DNA from: Deferribacter thermophilus
GTDB lineage: Bacteria > Chrysiogenota > Deferribacteres > Deferribacterales > Deferribacteraceae
Assembly (NCBI RefSeq): GCF_049472675.1
Contig: NZ_JAPNXM010000011.1
Coordinates: 1 to 64,000, forward strand
Length of the DNA stretch: 64,000 nucleotides
Reading direction: 5' to 3'
Shown here: positions 1-9,302 of the stretch, one piece after another
Numbering within the stretch: position 1 is the stretch's first letter
Layout: the number at the start of each line of letters is the position of its first letter
The notes under the pieces: generated by a model
What the model saw: the letters and a program-made list of their open reading frames with translations, nothing else
What the model was told of the DNA's origin: nothing
Database searches by the model: none
Made by a program: the position numbers and the translations under genes

Positions 1-70
1 GAAGTTAAGCCCTCCAGCGCCGAGAATACTGCGGGAAGGTAACCCGTGGGAAGGTAGGTCGCCGCCAGAG
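1..70 (+). rRNA. rrf: 5S ribosomal RNA, 3' part (5' end outside window)
   Basis: The first 70 bases match the 3' half of bacterial 5S rRNA: the GAAGTTAAGCCC segment near the start, the GAGAATACTGC loop E region, and a closing GGTAGGTCGCCGCCAG end. A run of nine T follows at about 72-80 and probably acts as the terminator tail. The 5' half lies before base 1, so the window begins at the end of an rRNA operon. The boundary is approximate to a few bases. Confidence 0.9.
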
Positions 71-78
71 CTTTTTTT

Positions 79-1056
79 TTATTTAAATACAGTTGCTTTA
101 TTTCTTCCTGTCTTCTTTGATTGATAAAGTGCTTCATCTGCTCTCTTATATAATGTTTCTTCTGTATCTTTACTTTTAATTTTTGTGACTCCAATACTTA
201 TTGTTACTTTACCTACTTTTTCAAATGTGTAATTCTCAGTAATAACTCTTATTTTTTCAGCAACTTGTGTTGCATCATTGATTTTTGTATTTGTTAATAT
301 AATAGCGAATTCTTCTCCACCTATTCTGAAAAGATGATCTGTTGCCCTTATTGAACTTTTTATGATAGAAGATAATTTTTTTAAAACTAAATCACCAGTA
401 TCGTGTCCATATGTATCATTAATTTTTTTAAAGAAATCGATATCAAAAAGTAGTAAACAACTATTAATATTGTATCTTTTAACTTTTTCTATTTCATTTT
501 TAATTACAGTTTTAAAATATCTCCTATTGTATGTTTGAGTTAATTCGTCATATATTGCCTTTTTCATTAAATCACTGATTTCTTTTTCTTGTTCAGTAAT
601 GTCGTCTATAATACAGATTAATCCATCAATTTTTCCAAATTCATCAAAGTAAAGAGATTTATCTATTTTATATATTTTAGTTTTAAAATTTTCATTTCGT
701 ATAGTGATAGTTGATGAATCTTTTAATGAAGCAGATAAACCAATTTTTTTTACATTTTCTAAATCTTTATAAATTTCTATGAATATTTTATTTAAAACAC
801 CATTTTTTATCATATAAAAATATTTGTCAATTAATTCATCTTTTTTTACATTGAATGTTTTTTCGAAACTGCTGTTTAAAGCTTTTATCTTTTGATTAAT
901 AGAAATTATAATAATGGGTTTAGGAATAAGGTTTAATAGAAAGTTTTCTTTGTTAATGAATGAATTAATCAAAGTTGTATTTTTTTTTCTTAACGAGAGT
1001 ATAATTAAAAATTCTAAAAAAATAAACATAATCAATAGAATTACTACCAATAACAT
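79..1056 (-). CDS. PAS-GGDEF diguanylate cyclase, membrane anchored
   Basis: This 325-residue protein has one N-terminal membrane helix (about residues 1-22), a PAS-like sensor segment (about 40-155) and a C-terminal GGDEF domain. The active-site motif is GGEEF at 246-250. An inhibitory RxxD site (RATD, 237-240) sits five residues before it, as in feedback-inhibited cyclases. It should make cyclic di-GMP from two GTP in response to a signal sensed by the PAS domain. It is divergent from the tetR efflux operon and its stop lies just behind the 5S rRNA. There is no Shine-Dalgarno sequence, and a promoter ends six bases before the ATG, so the mRNA may be leaderless. The domain calls are firm; the signal is unknown. 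Confidence 0.93.
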   Translation of the reverse strand: MLLVVILLIMFIFLEFLIILSLRKKNTTLINSFINKENFLLNLIPKPIIIISINQKIKALNSSFEKTFNVKKDELIDKYFYMIKNGVLNKIFIEIYKDLENVKKIGLSASLKDSSTITIRNENFKTKIYKIDKSLYFDEFGKIDGLICIIDDITEQEKEISDLMKKAIYDELTQTYNRRYFKTVIKNEIEKVKRYNINSCLLLFDIDFFKKINDTYGHDTGDLVLKKLSSIIKSSIRATDHLFRIGGEEFAIILTNTKINDATQVAEKIRVITENYTFEKVGKVTISIGVTKIKSKDTEETLYKRADEALYQSKKTGRNKATVFK

Positions 1057-1062
1057 AAAACA

Positions 1063-1090
1063 ATTTTACTTAATTAGACTTAAAAATCAA
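1063..1090 (-). promoter_or_regulatory. Promoter of the diguanylate cyclase gene, leaderless type
   Basis: On the minus strand TTGATT (1085-1090) and TAAAAT (1063-1068) are 16 bases apart. Only six bases separate the -10 box from the ATG at 1056, which puts the predicted transcription start on or next to the start codon. This explains the missing Shine-Dalgarno sequence. Confidence 0.5.
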
Positions 1091-1097
1091 ATATTAG

Positions 1098-1125
1098 TTG
1101 ACTATTTTAAATATTTTTATAAATT
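1098..1125 (+). promoter_or_regulatory. Promoter of the tetR-efflux operon
   Basis: TTGACT (1098-1103) and a weaker TAAATT (1120-1125) are separated by 16 bases. The predicted start of transcription falls at about 1133, which is the ATG itself. No Shine-Dalgarno sequence precedes that ATG. Confidence 0.45.
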
Positions 1126-1126
1126 A

Positions 1127-1144
1127 TGACTGATGAGTCAGTCA
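1127..1144 (+). promoter_or_regulatory. Probable TetR operator overlapping the tetR start codon
   Basis: TGACTGA (1127-1133), four bases, then TCAGTCA (1138-1144) form a perfect 7-bp inverted repeat. TGACTGA/TCAGTCA half-sites are typical of operators for TetR/AcrR-type efflux repressors. The repeat starts right after the -10 box and covers the predicted transcription start and first codons, a good position for autorepression. Confidence 0.7.
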
Positions 1145-1687
1145 GAAGGTAACACATTAGACAAAATTATTGAAGCTGCTATTAAGATATTTGCTCAAAA
1201 GGGGTTCTGGAAAACTAAAGTTTCTGATATTGTTCGTGAGGCTGGTGTGGCACAAGGCACATTTTATCTATATTTCAAAAGTAAAGAAGACTGTTTTTAT
1301 GACCTTTTAAGTTATTTGCATGAAAATATGATAAAAAAATTATTAGAGTGCTGTAATGAAGAAGATAAAAGGAAATGTTTGTCAACATATTGTAAAGTTT
1401 TCATAGAATATATTTATGAGTATAAAATGTTATCAAAGGTATTTTTGTTTGAAGCTTTAAGTAGCGGTGAAAGGTTTAAGGATCTATATTTTTCTTTTAG
1501 AAGTAGACTTAAAAATATTATTGCTGATTCGATGGGCTTACATTTTGATGATCCTAAAGTTATTTTATTAACTGGATTTTTAAAAGAGCTTATAGTTTAC
1601 TATATAATTTATAAAGATTACAGCCTTGATAAAATATATCGCTTGCTTGATGAAGGTTTAAAAATAATATTAGGGGAAGAGATATGA
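1133..1687 (+). CDS. TetR/AcrR family transcriptional regulator
   Basis: This 184-residue protein is of normal length for TetR regulators. The N-terminal DNA-binding domain has the family pattern: helix 1 with IIEAAIKIFAQKGF (about 12-25), then the helix-turn-helix around VSDIVREAGVAQGTFYLYFK (about 29-48). The C-terminal ligand-binding half is variable, as expected. The gene is first in an operon with a TolC-like protein (ATGA overlap at 1684), a membrane fusion protein and an EmrB-type exporter, so it most likely represses its own efflux operon until a toxic compound binds. The ATG at 1133 lies inside the inverted-repeat operator. A stop at 1127 excludes a longer start except CTG at 1130. 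Confidence 0.93.
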   Translation: MSQSEGNTLDKIIEAAIKIFAQKGFWKTKVSDIVREAGVAQGTFYLYFKSKEDCFYDLLSYLHENMIKKLLECCNEEDKRKCLSTYCKVFIEYIYEYKMLSKVFLFEALSSGERFKDLYFSFRSRLKNIIADSMGLHFDDPKVILLTGFLKELIVYYIIYKDYSLDKIYRLLDEGLKIILGEEI

Positions 1688-2961
1688 ATGTTATCTACCT
1701 GATAATATTAATATTAATTGTTTCTATCAATAGCTTTGCGATATCAATAGAAAATGCAGTTATTAAGGCATTGGAAAATAATTATGCACTCAAATATAAA
1801 TCAAAATTAGTTGAGAGTAAGAAATTTGAATATGAGGCTTCAAAGGCTAATAGGTATCCATCTTTTATTTTTGATGGGAAATATACTTTGTTAGATGATA
1901 AAAAAACAGAGCCTTTTAATACCCCTTTTGGTGCACAAGATATTACAATTTTAGAAAAAGAATATTTTGAAATATTTACTGGTTTTAGGCTGAATTTATA
2001 TACTGGTGGACTTGTAACTTCTTCAATTGAAGCTAAATCACATGAGCAAAAAATTGAAAAATTTAAATTTTTAGAAGAAAAAAATGAATTGATTTTTAAA
2101 ACCAAAAAGGCTTACCTTGATATTTTGAAGTTATATTCTCATAAAAATGTACTAGAAGAGTATTTAAAAAGCCTAAATAAACACTTGAGTGATATAAAGA
2201 TAATGTATGAACAGGGAATTGTTCCATATATTGATATTTTACAGACAGAAGTGAAAGTAGAAGAAGTTAAACAAAAAACAATAGATATTGAAAATAAGAT
2301 TGATGTAGCAAAGTTTAATTTGGCAACATTGATGGGTGTTGATGATATCTCTTTTAATGTTGAAGATATTAATAACAATTTGATATTTAATTTGAATTTA
2401 GAAAATCTACTACGAATAGCAGAGGAAAATAGAGCTATTTTAAAGTCTTTTGATGAAAATATATTTTTAATTGATTCTCTCAAAGGTGTAACTAAGTCAG
2501 GTTTCTTGCCAAAAATATATATACAAGGCGGTTATCAATATTCAAATAGTGTAGATGAAGTTGAACCAAAGGGTAATTTTCTTATTCAAGTTGGAATTAA
2601 TTATACTCTTGAATGGAGTAAACCTTTTTATGAGACAAAGGCTAAGAATTCTATGAAATATGCTTTAATAAAATATAAAAATGATACAAAGTTAAAAATA
2701 TTTTTAGAGGTTCAAAATGCATATAAATCATTTGAAACAGCTAAGAAAAATTTAGAGCTAGCAAAGACACAAGAAAAAAAGGCTAAAGAATACTTTAGAA
2801 TTATTGATCTAAAATATAAGGAAGGGCTGGCAAGTAACACTGATTTGCTTGATGCAAATGCTATGTTAGTTGAAGCTCAGATGAATATTAAGAATGCTCA
2901 TTATGATATGTTAGAAAAATATTTTGCTCTTGAAAAAGCTATAGGTAAAGAATTGAGGTGA
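1684..2961 (+). CDS. TolC family outer membrane efflux protein
   Basis: This 425-residue protein has a signal peptide (about 1-19, ending SFA) followed by the long helical repeats of the OEP/TolC family. Examples are the DILQTEVKVEEVKQKTIDIENKID segment near 180-205 and the matching second-half repeat with YKEGLASNTDLLDANAMLVEAQ near 375-396. It should form the outer-membrane channel of the tripartite pump encoded with the next two genes. Its start overlaps the tetR stop (ATGA), which implies translational coupling. The exported substrate cannot be read from the sequence. Confidence 0.92.
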   Translation: MNVIYLIILILIVSINSFAISIENAVIKALENNYALKYKSKLVESKKFEYEASKANRYPSFIFDGKYTLLDDKKTEPFNTPFGAQDITILEKEYFEIFTGFRLNLYTGGLVTSSIEAKSHEQKIEKFKFLEEKNELIFKTKKAYLDILKLYSHKNVLEEYLKSLNKHLSDIKIMYEQGIVPYIDILQTEVKVEEVKQKTIDIENKIDVAKFNLATLMGVDDISFNVEDINNNLIFNLNLENLLRIAEENRAILKSFDENIFLIDSLKGVTKSGFLPKIYIQGGYQYSNSVDEVEPKGNFLIQVGINYTLEWSKPFYETKAKNSMKYALIKYKNDTKLKIFLEVQNAYKSFETAKKNLELAKTQEKKAKEYFRIIDLKYKEGLASNTDLLDANAMLVEAQMNIKNAHYDMLEKYFALEKAIGKELR

Positions 2962-2965
2962 TAAA

Positions 2966-4099
2966 ATGGGGAAAAAGAAAAAGATTGTTTTAATTTTATT
3001 AATTGTTGGTTTAATTGTTTTTGCTTATTTTGCATATAATTACTTAACATTCATAAGAGATTACGCAACATCAGATGCTGTTTTCATAAGAAGTGATAAG
3101 ATAACTAATGTAAGTTTTAAAAGAGTGGCAGGTAAAATTATAAAAATGTATAAAAAAGAAGGGGATTTTGTAAAAAAAGGTGAGGTAATTGCTGAAATAG
3201 ATCCTATAGATTATCAATTAAAATATGATCAAGTTGCCAAAAAGATCGAGTCTTTAAAAAGTAAACGAGAACAGTTAAATATACAAATGTTAAAAGTTAA
3301 AGGTGAGCTTGATTTAAAGAAAAATATTGCTGAGAAAAAAATAAATTATTTAGACGATGAGATAAAATCCCTAAAATATTCTATCGCTGAATTAAATCAA
3401 AATATTAAACAGTTAAAAAGGGATTATAATAGATTTAAAAGTCTCTATGAAGCAAAGGCGGTATCAAAAAGGAAATTTGAAGATATTGAAACAAATCTTT
3501 TAGCACTTCAGAAAAAGAAGAAATCTTTGTTAAGCAAATTGGAAGGGCTTAAGAAACAAAAAAGTGTAGCTGAAGATGAGTTGAAAATAGTATATGTGGA
3601 ATATAAAAATATTGATGAGCTTAAAAAAAGTATAGAGTCGTTGGATAGTGAAATTGCTGCAACAAAGAACCAACTTCAAGATTTAAAAAACTTAATCGAT
3701 TATTGTAAATTAAGAGCCCCTTTTGACGGTAAAATTGGTAAAAAGTTTGTGGAAGTTGGCAGTGTTATTAAAAGCGGTTTTCCTATATATTCGATAGTGG
3801 ATACGAGAAGTTTGTATGTGGAGGTTCTTTTAGAAGAGACAAAATTAAAAGGGGTAAAAGCAGGTTGTGAAGCAGAATTTTCGGTTGATTCTTATCCAGA
3901 CATAAAATTTAAAGGCGAAGTAGAAGAGGTATATCCTGCTTCTGCAGCTACATACGCACTTGTACCTAGAGATATATCAGCTGGGGAATTTACTAAGGTT
4001 GCTCAGAGAATACCTGTAAGAGTAGCTATAAAAGAGGGTGATCTTTCTATTTTAAAAGTAGGTATGGGAGGAGAAATTAAAATAAAAAGAGTAAATTAA
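2966..4099 (+). CDS. HlyD/EmrA family membrane fusion protein
   Basis: This 377-residue protein has one N-terminal membrane helix (about 7-26). A split lipoyl (biotinyl-lipoyl-like) domain follows, with GKIIKMYKKEGDFVKKGEVI near 52-71, then a long lysine-rich coiled-coil hairpin (about 80-240). The second half-lipoyl region has LRAPFDGKIGKKFVEVGSVI, and a beta-barrel C-terminus ends the protein. This is the periplasmic adaptor linking the EmrB-like permease to the TolC-like channel. Four bases separate it from the tolC stop and two from the permease start. Confidence 0.93.
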   Translation: MGKKKKIVLILLIVGLIVFAYFAYNYLTFIRDYATSDAVFIRSDKITNVSFKRVAGKIIKMYKKEGDFVKKGEVIAEIDPIDYQLKYDQVAKKIESLKSKREQLNIQMLKVKGELDLKKNIAEKKINYLDDEIKSLKYSIAELNQNIKQLKRDYNRFKSLYEAKAVSKRKFEDIETNLLALQKKKKSLLSKLEGLKKQKSVAEDELKIVYVEYKNIDELKKSIESLDSEIAATKNQLQDLKNLIDYCKLRAPFDGKIGKKFVEVGSVIKSGFPIYSIVDTRSLYVEVLLEETKLKGVKAGCEAEFSVDSYPDIKFKGEVEEVYPASAATYALVPRDISAGEFTKVAQRIPVRVAIKEGDLSILKVGMGGEIKIKRVN

Positions 4100-4101
4100 T
4101 A

Positions 4102-5661
4102 ATGATGGTAGAAAAAGATCCTTTGTATAAAAAAATAGATAATACAACCCGTATCCTCATTACATTTGTTGTAATGACTGGAACTTTTATGGCTATACTT
4201 GATACCACCATTGTTGATGTTGTAGTGCCCAAGATGATGGCTCCCTTAAAAACTGATTTGTATGGAGTACAATGGGTTATTACATCATACATGGCAGCTG
4301 CCGCTACTGGTTTATTATTAATTGAATCGTTAGTTAAGGTTTTTGGATTAAAAAATCTATTTTTAATTGGTGTGAGTTTATTTACTGTTTCTAGTGCAAC
4401 ATGTGGTTCTGCGACTGATTTACCACAGATGATAATATCAAGGTCTTTTCAAGGGTTAGGTGAGGCATTTATTGTTGCAACGGCTCAAACAATAATGTTT
4501 TCTATTTTTCCTCCAGAGAAAAAAGGGATTGCAATGGGGATTTTTGGAACTGGGGTAAGTTTTGCTCCAGCTCTTGGGCCTACAGCAGGTGGATATTTGA
4601 CAGAACATTTCAACTGGAGATATGTATTTTATGTGAATCTGCCTGTAGGTTTGATGGTTGTAGTATTAGGTATATTAATTTTACCTAAGATTTTAGAGAA
4701 AAAAGAGAAACTTAAATTTAATTTTTTTAGTTATGCTTTTTTTGCAATATTTACAATACCTTTACTTATAATGCTGTCAAAAGGTCAGCAAGAAGGGTGG
4801 TTTCAATCCTCTTATATAGTTAAGTTGTTATTTTTGTCAATTTTAGGTTTGTTTTTATTTACAATATCAGAAATTGTAGGAAAGATTAAATTGATAGATT
4901 ATGATATATTTAAAATAAAAGAGTACAGAGTTGCAGTTCTTATTTATGCTTTGACTCTTGGTTTGTCAATTTACCAATTGTTTTACCTTTTACCACTGTA
5001 TTATGAAAATTTGAAGGGTTATACTACTTTGCAGACAGGTTTACATATGCTTGGTTTTGCCATTTTTATTGGACTTACCTCTTTTATCGCTGGAGTTTTA
5101 TCTGATAAATATGGTGAGAAAAATATTTTGGTTGTTAATGCATTTTTATATATTACTACTTCTATTTTCTTAATGCCAAAATTAAATTATTATACTCCAT
5201 CTATTAAAACAATATTGCTAACAATACCCCTTGGTTTTTCTCTTGGAACATTTTTTGCTCCAATATCTACTTTGGCTATGAGAAAGCTTGGTCCAAAAAC
5301 TCAAATGGGGGTTAGCTTTTTACATTACATTCGTTTTATGGGCGGTTCTTTTGGAACTGCTATAGCGACCAACACATTACAATCAAAAATAAACTTTCAT
5401 TATGATGAGATATCTGCAATACAAAATTATAGCTATGTAAATAATTATCTCAACACTGCAAAGCTATTCTTATCTCAGACTATGAATGAGCAGTTGGCCG
5501 CTATTAAATCCTATGCACTTTTGGGGAAAGTTCAATATCTAATGAGTGCTTCACACGCTTTTCAAGATACTTTCAGACATGCTGGATATTTTGGTATTGT
5601 TGGTCTTTCATTTTTGATATTTTTATTTGTTAATAATAAGAAAGAAGATAATAATAGTTAA
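4102..5661 (+). CDS. DHA2 (EmrB/QacA) family drug:H+ antiporter
   Basis: This 519-residue major facilitator protein has the 14-helix DHA2 layout. Family motifs are visible: the helix 1 motif LDTTIVDVVVPKM near 30-42, RSFQGLGEAF near 113, and the antiporter motif C region GTGVSFAPALGPTAGGYL near 149-166. It is the inner-membrane engine of the TolC-EmrA-EmrB-like pump, driven by the proton gradient. The start could be either of two adjacent ATG codons (4102 or 4105). The gene converges directly on the next one with no space for a terminator. Confidence 0.93.
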   Translation: MMVEKDPLYKKIDNTTRILITFVVMTGTFMAILDTTIVDVVVPKMMAPLKTDLYGVQWVITSYMAAAATGLLLIESLVKVFGLKNLFLIGVSLFTVSSATCGSATDLPQMIISRSFQGLGEAFIVATAQTIMFSIFPPEKKGIAMGIFGTGVSFAPALGPTAGGYLTEHFNWRYVFYVNLPVGLMVVVLGILILPKILEKKEKLKFNFFSYAFFAIFTIPLLIMLSKGQQEGWFQSSYIVKLLFLSILGLFLFTISEIVGKIKLIDYDIFKIKEYRVAVLIYALTLGLSIYQLFYLLPLYYENLKGYTTLQTGLHMLGFAIFIGLTSFIAGVLSDKYGEKNILVVNAFLYITTSIFLMPKLNYYTPSIKTILLTIPLGFSLGTFFAPISTLAMRKLGPKTQMGVSFLHYIRFMGGSFGTAIATNTLQSKINFHYDEISAIQNYSYVNNYLNTAKLFLSQTMNEQLAAIKSYALLGKVQYLMSASHAFQDTFRHAGYFGIVGLSFLIFLFVNNKKEDNNS

Positions 5662-6522
5662 TCATTTGGTAATAACGTTTAGAACAATCCCAGAAAATAC
5701 TAAGATAATCGCTATAAAATGATAAAAGAAGAATTGTTCTCCAAGTAGTAGAATTGACATTATGGTTCCAAAAACGGGCATGAGATGTATGAAGTTTCCA
5801 CCTTTGTTAGCTCCAACTTCTTTAATACCTCTATTCCAGCAAATAAAAGCTAGTACAGAAGCAAAAATACCAACATATAATATAACAAAAATATTTTTTA
5901 TATTTACTTCAAAAGATTTGTTTGAAAATAGATAAATAGGGAATAAAAATAGAAGACCGATAAATATAATAGTTTCTAAAAAAACTAATGGGTGTAGATC
6001 GTTATCTAAATTTTTTAATAAGACGGAATATAAAGCCCAACTTAGAGCTGCTATTAAGACTAAGATATCACCTGGATTAATTTTGAGAGTAATAAGGGAG
6101 TTTAAATCCCCTTTTGTAATGATTATTATGACTCCAATTAGTGAGATTATAGCTCCTAAAATTTGTAGTTTCTTTGCTATTAGTTTATGAATGAAGAAAG
6201 AGATTATAAAGATTAAAATTGGGACAAATGAGTTGATAAGTAAAGCATTTATTGCAGTGGTATAATGCATTGCTTTGTATATTAGAGTGTTAAATAATGT
6301 GACACCTAAGAAACCAAATGCCGCTAAAAGTTTAATATTTTTTTGGATTAGATGTTTTTGTTGATAAATTTTATTCGCAGTAAATGGTAATAAAATAATA
6401 AAAGCAACCACCCATCGCCAGAAAACCAAAGCAACAGGTGGTATAGATGCTGATATCCATTTGCCAATTACAAAGTTTCCAGCCCAAAATAATGCACTTA
6501 AACTTAGTAATATATAGGCCAT
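5662..6522 (-). CDS. DMT superfamily permease (EamA domains)
   Basis: This 286-residue protein has ten predicted membrane helices in two EamA repeats. The conserved FWAGNFVIGKW start and RWVVAFIILLPF lie in helices 1-2, and an AALSWALYSVLLKNL segment opens the second repeat. Members export amino acids or other metabolites; the substrate is unknown. It begins at the base after the aminotransferase stop, so the two are cotranscribed, and a role in amino-acid export or overflow is plausible but only inferred. Confidence 0.9.
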   Translation of the reverse strand: MAYILLSLSALFWAGNFVIGKWISASIPPVALVFWRWVVAFIILLPFTANKIYQQKHLIQKNIKLLAAFGFLGVTLFNTLIYKAMHYTTAINALLINSFVPILIFIISFFIHKLIAKKLQILGAIISLIGVIIIITKGDLNSLITLKINPGDILVLIAALSWALYSVLLKNLDNDLHPLVFLETIIFIGLLFLFPIYLFSNKSFEVNIKNIFVILYVGIFASVLAFICWNRGIKEVGANKGGNFIHLMPVFGTIMSILLLGEQFFFYHFIAIILVFSGIVLNVITK

Positions 6523-7827
6523 CTACCGTGCTGATTCTACATACTCAACAATTTTTTCTGCCAAAGTTTTAACAGTGTGCTCAAACTTATCTGTATCTTT
6601 TTCAAGAAGTGTCATTCTAAAACCTGGCAATGGTGTAAAAAATGAAGTAAGTGGTACAACACAGATACCGGTAGAAGCCAAAAGATAATAAACAAACCTT
6701 TTATCATTTTCTATAGGTTCACTTGTTATCTTTTCAACATATTCTTTAACAGCATTGTTTTCAATAGGTAGAGTTTGTTTATTGTTGAGAACAGCTTCTA
6801 TAAAAACTACGGACATATAAAATGCTCCGTTTGTCCTGTTGACAACAATATATGGGACATCTTTCAATATGTTATATGCGATATTGGATAGTTTTTCATA
6901 ATGTCTGAGTCTTTCGTTTAAATAACTTTTATATTCAGGATGGCCTAATATCCTAGGGATTGCTTTTTGAGGAAAAGTAGTAGAGCAGACCTCTGCCATT
7001 TTTTGTTGTAAGATTGCATTTATATATCTTTCGAAAGCAATATCGTTTTTAATATTGTATACTTCAATCCATCCACATCTAGCACCTGGCCAAGGGACTT
7101 CTTTTGAAATACCCTTCATACTCATACCTGGGACATCACCTATTACTTCAGCAAGGGACACAGTCTCTTTACCGTTGTAAACCATATTATTATAAATCTC
7201 ATCGAAAACTAAAAATAAATTATACTGTTTTGCTATATTAACAATCTTTTCTAATGTTTCTTTATCGTATACATAACCTGTGGGGTTGTCAGGATTAATC
7301 ACAAGTATTCCAACAATTGATTTATGACTTTTTACTTTCCTTTCAAGCTCGTTTATATCAGGTGCCCAGTTATTGTAAGGATTCATTCTATATGTATTTG
7401 GTGGGAAAGATGCATGTAATACTTCTGCCAAAAGATGGGTAGAGTAGGTAGGTTCTGGCATTATAATCCTTGCATCAACCCTAATAGCGCTATAACTTCT
7501 TGCGATAGCATCACCTAAGCCATTAAAAAAAATGATGTCCTCTTTTGTAATTTGAGCTCCACCCTTTTTATTATTTAATTCTGCTAAAAATTCTCTTGTT
7601 TCATCTACACCTTTTGTTGGGCTGTAACCAAATGTTGAATCATCATCTATTATTTCTTTAAGAATCTCTTTTATCCATTCAGGTAGTTTTTCACCTTTTA
7701 GGATAGGATCCCCAATATTTTCCCAATATATTTCCATTCCATTTTCTTTTAATTTATTGGCAATATTTACGATATTTCTTATTTCATAAGTTAAACCGTT
7801 ACCACTTTTTGCGATATCAAATCTCAT
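6523..7827 (-). CDS. PLP-dependent aminotransferase, class I/II
   Basis: This 434-residue fold-type I aminotransferase carries the substrate-pocket NPDNPTGYVYD segment near 178-188, the FDEIYNNMVYNG segment that binds the PLP ring, and SMKGISKEVPWPGARCGW near residues 234-251, which holds the Schiff-base lysine and the phosphate-binding arginine. The length and the GARCGW pattern resemble alanine/aspartate-type transaminases, but substrate specificity cannot be assigned. A strong AAGGGG Shine-Dalgarno precedes the ATG. It is followed immediately by the EamA permease. Confidence 0.9.
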   Translation of the reverse strand: MRFDIAKSGNGLTYEIRNIVNIANKLKENGMEIYWENIGDPILKGEKLPEWIKEILKEIIDDDSTFGYSPTKGVDETREFLAELNNKKGGAQITKEDIIFFNGLGDAIARSYSAIRVDARIIMPEPTYSTHLLAEVLHASFPPNTYRMNPYNNWAPDINELERKVKSHKSIVGILVINPDNPTGYVYDKETLEKIVNIAKQYNLFLVFDEIYNNMVYNGKETVSLAEVIGDVPGMSMKGISKEVPWPGARCGWIEVYNIKNDIAFERYINAILQQKMAEVCSTTFPQKAIPRILGHPEYKSYLNERLRHYEKLSNIAYNILKDVPYIVVNRTNGAFYMSVVFIEAVLNNKQTLPIENNAVKEYVEKITSEPIENDKRFVYYLLASTGICVVPLTSFFTPLPGFRMTLLEKDTDKFEHTVKTLAEKIVEYVESAR

Positions 7828-7865
7828 AGTAAACCCCTTTGGTGTTTGTTTAAATTTTACTTTAT

Positions 7866-8243
7866 TTATTCATTTTTAAAAATTTTACAAGAGTAAATTT
7901 TTTCTTTATATTCATAATATGCCATTGTTCTACCTCTTTTCTCCATTAAGATGTTAAATCTTAGTAATTTTTCGTTGAGTTTCTTTTTTAATTTTTTTCT
8001 TTCTTCTTCATCAAAGCAGTATTCTAATAAGTCTTCAATATTTTTTATTTCTTTTTGTAAATGAAGTTCTTCTGGAAGTATATTTGCGTTTTTTAAAATT
8101 TTGTATGCTGCTCTTAATTCTTCTGGAATCATGCTTAAATCCTCTATTTCTATCTTTTGACCTTTACATGAGAGATTATCAAGTTCACCTTTTTCAATGG
8201 CTTCTTTAATCTTTTGCTCTGCTAAAAATGTAATAGCGTCCAT
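7866..8243 (-). CDS. DUF1992 (DnaJ homologue subfamily C member 28-like) protein
   Basis: This 125-residue protein matches the DUF1992 pattern: an N-terminal LAEQKIKEAIEKGELDNL segment, a GQKIEI element, then PEELRAAYKILKNANILPEEL. No J-domain is present despite the family name, and the biochemical role is unknown. It overlaps the end of the yihY-like gene by one base (TAATG), so translation is probably coupled. Confidence 0.85.
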   Translation of the reverse strand: MDAITFLAEQKIKEAIEKGELDNLSCKGQKIEIEDLSMIPEELRAAYKILKNANILPEELHLQKEIKNIEDLLEYCFDEEERKKLKKKLNEKLLRFNILMEKRGRTMAYYEYKEKIYSCKIFKNE

Positions 8244-9211
8244 TAATTGCTCCTGATGATTTCTTTTATTATAAAACTTTTGTTCTCATATTGAAGATTA
8301 ATAATATTTTTTTCATCGTGTAAAGTATAAGAAGATTTTATTAAGTCAAAGAGTTTTTTTATTAACAAATATATCAGTTTTTTATTTTCTGGTTTTAAGT
8401 AATTTTTTGCTACAAGCATGAAATTTTGGTAAATGTAAAAATAGTTTAAAATAAACAATAATAGGTTAAAAATAAACCATAAGTACATTATCGAAACTAT
8501 AATTGTAGAGATAGAGCCGTATAAAAGATTGTAAATTGATTTATTAACGATTAAAAAGTATAATTTGCTAGTAATGATAATGGATAAAAGAGAAAATAAA
8601 GATGCTAAAATTAATAAATAAAATTTTATATTTTTTCTCAATATAAAGTATAAAAGTAAAATAATTATAACCCAGCTGATAATATAATAAAATATTTTAA
8701 ATTGGAAAAATACATCGACCTTTAGATTAAGAAAATTGCTTAAATATTTTAGTAAAAAGGTTGAGAGTAATTTTATTGCAGTAAACAAAACTATGATTAA
8801 AACAAGTATAACTGATGAAAATAAAGGGAGTGCAAATTTGGTTTTTGATCTATGTTTGTTTATATTAAAGATGTAATGTATTGAATTGTATAAACCTTTT
8901 ATGAAAGTATTTGAAAAAATTATGACCATTATAAAGCTTATACTACCATAACTTATAGCTATATTTTTAAAATTCGAAACGGAAATGCCTAAAAGTTTTA
9001 TTAAATTTCCACTTATAAAATTATTTAATTCATTAATAAATGTTTGATAAAGTGTTGAGTTGATAAATAGTGCGTTTAAAATTATTAGTGTTATTAATAT
9101 AGTTGGGAATATAGAAAGTATGAAATATAGAGCTAAAGATGAAGCATGAATTGATAATCGTTTTTGTTTAAAGCGTTGAAAAGCAAAAACCAATGTAAAG
9201 AGAGATTTCAA
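8243..9211 (-). CDS. YihY/BrkB family membrane protein
   Basis: This 322-residue protein has about six membrane helices and the YihY family signature: SIHASSLALYFILSIFPTIL near 20-39 (usually aSalaYytllSlfPlll), then ISYGSISFIMVIIFSN and YGSISTIIVSIMYLWF. The family was once called ribonuclease BN, but that assignment is not supported and the function remains unknown. The family's conserved tyrosine is retained. It shares a transcript with the DUF1992 gene. Confidence 0.88.
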   Translation of the reverse strand: MKSLFTLVFAFQRFKQKRLSIHASSLALYFILSIFPTILITLIILNALFINSTLYQTFINELNNFISGNLIKLLGISVSNFKNIAISYGSISFIMVIIFSNTFIKGLYNSIHYIFNINKHRSKTKFALPLFSSVILVLIIVLFTAIKLLSTFLLKYLSNFLNLKVDVFFQFKIFYYIISWVIIILLLYFILRKNIKFYLLILASLFSLLSIIITSKLYFLIVNKSIYNLLYGSISTIIVSIMYLWFIFNLLLFILNYFYIYQNFMLVAKNYLKPENKKLIYLLIKKLFDLIKSSYTLHDEKNIINLQYENKSFIIKEIIRSN

Positions 9212-9302
9212 TGTAAACTCCTTGAAAACTAAAACATTTTTTTACTAAATCGTTATTGATTTTTAGCATATTTCATTATAAAAATAAAGTGGGATATAGT
9301 TT

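Noticed and set aside
914..1129. Short plus-strand open frame overlapping the diguanylate cyclase start
   Set aside because: It is antisense to a well-supported gene, has no ribosome-binding site and no recognisable domain.
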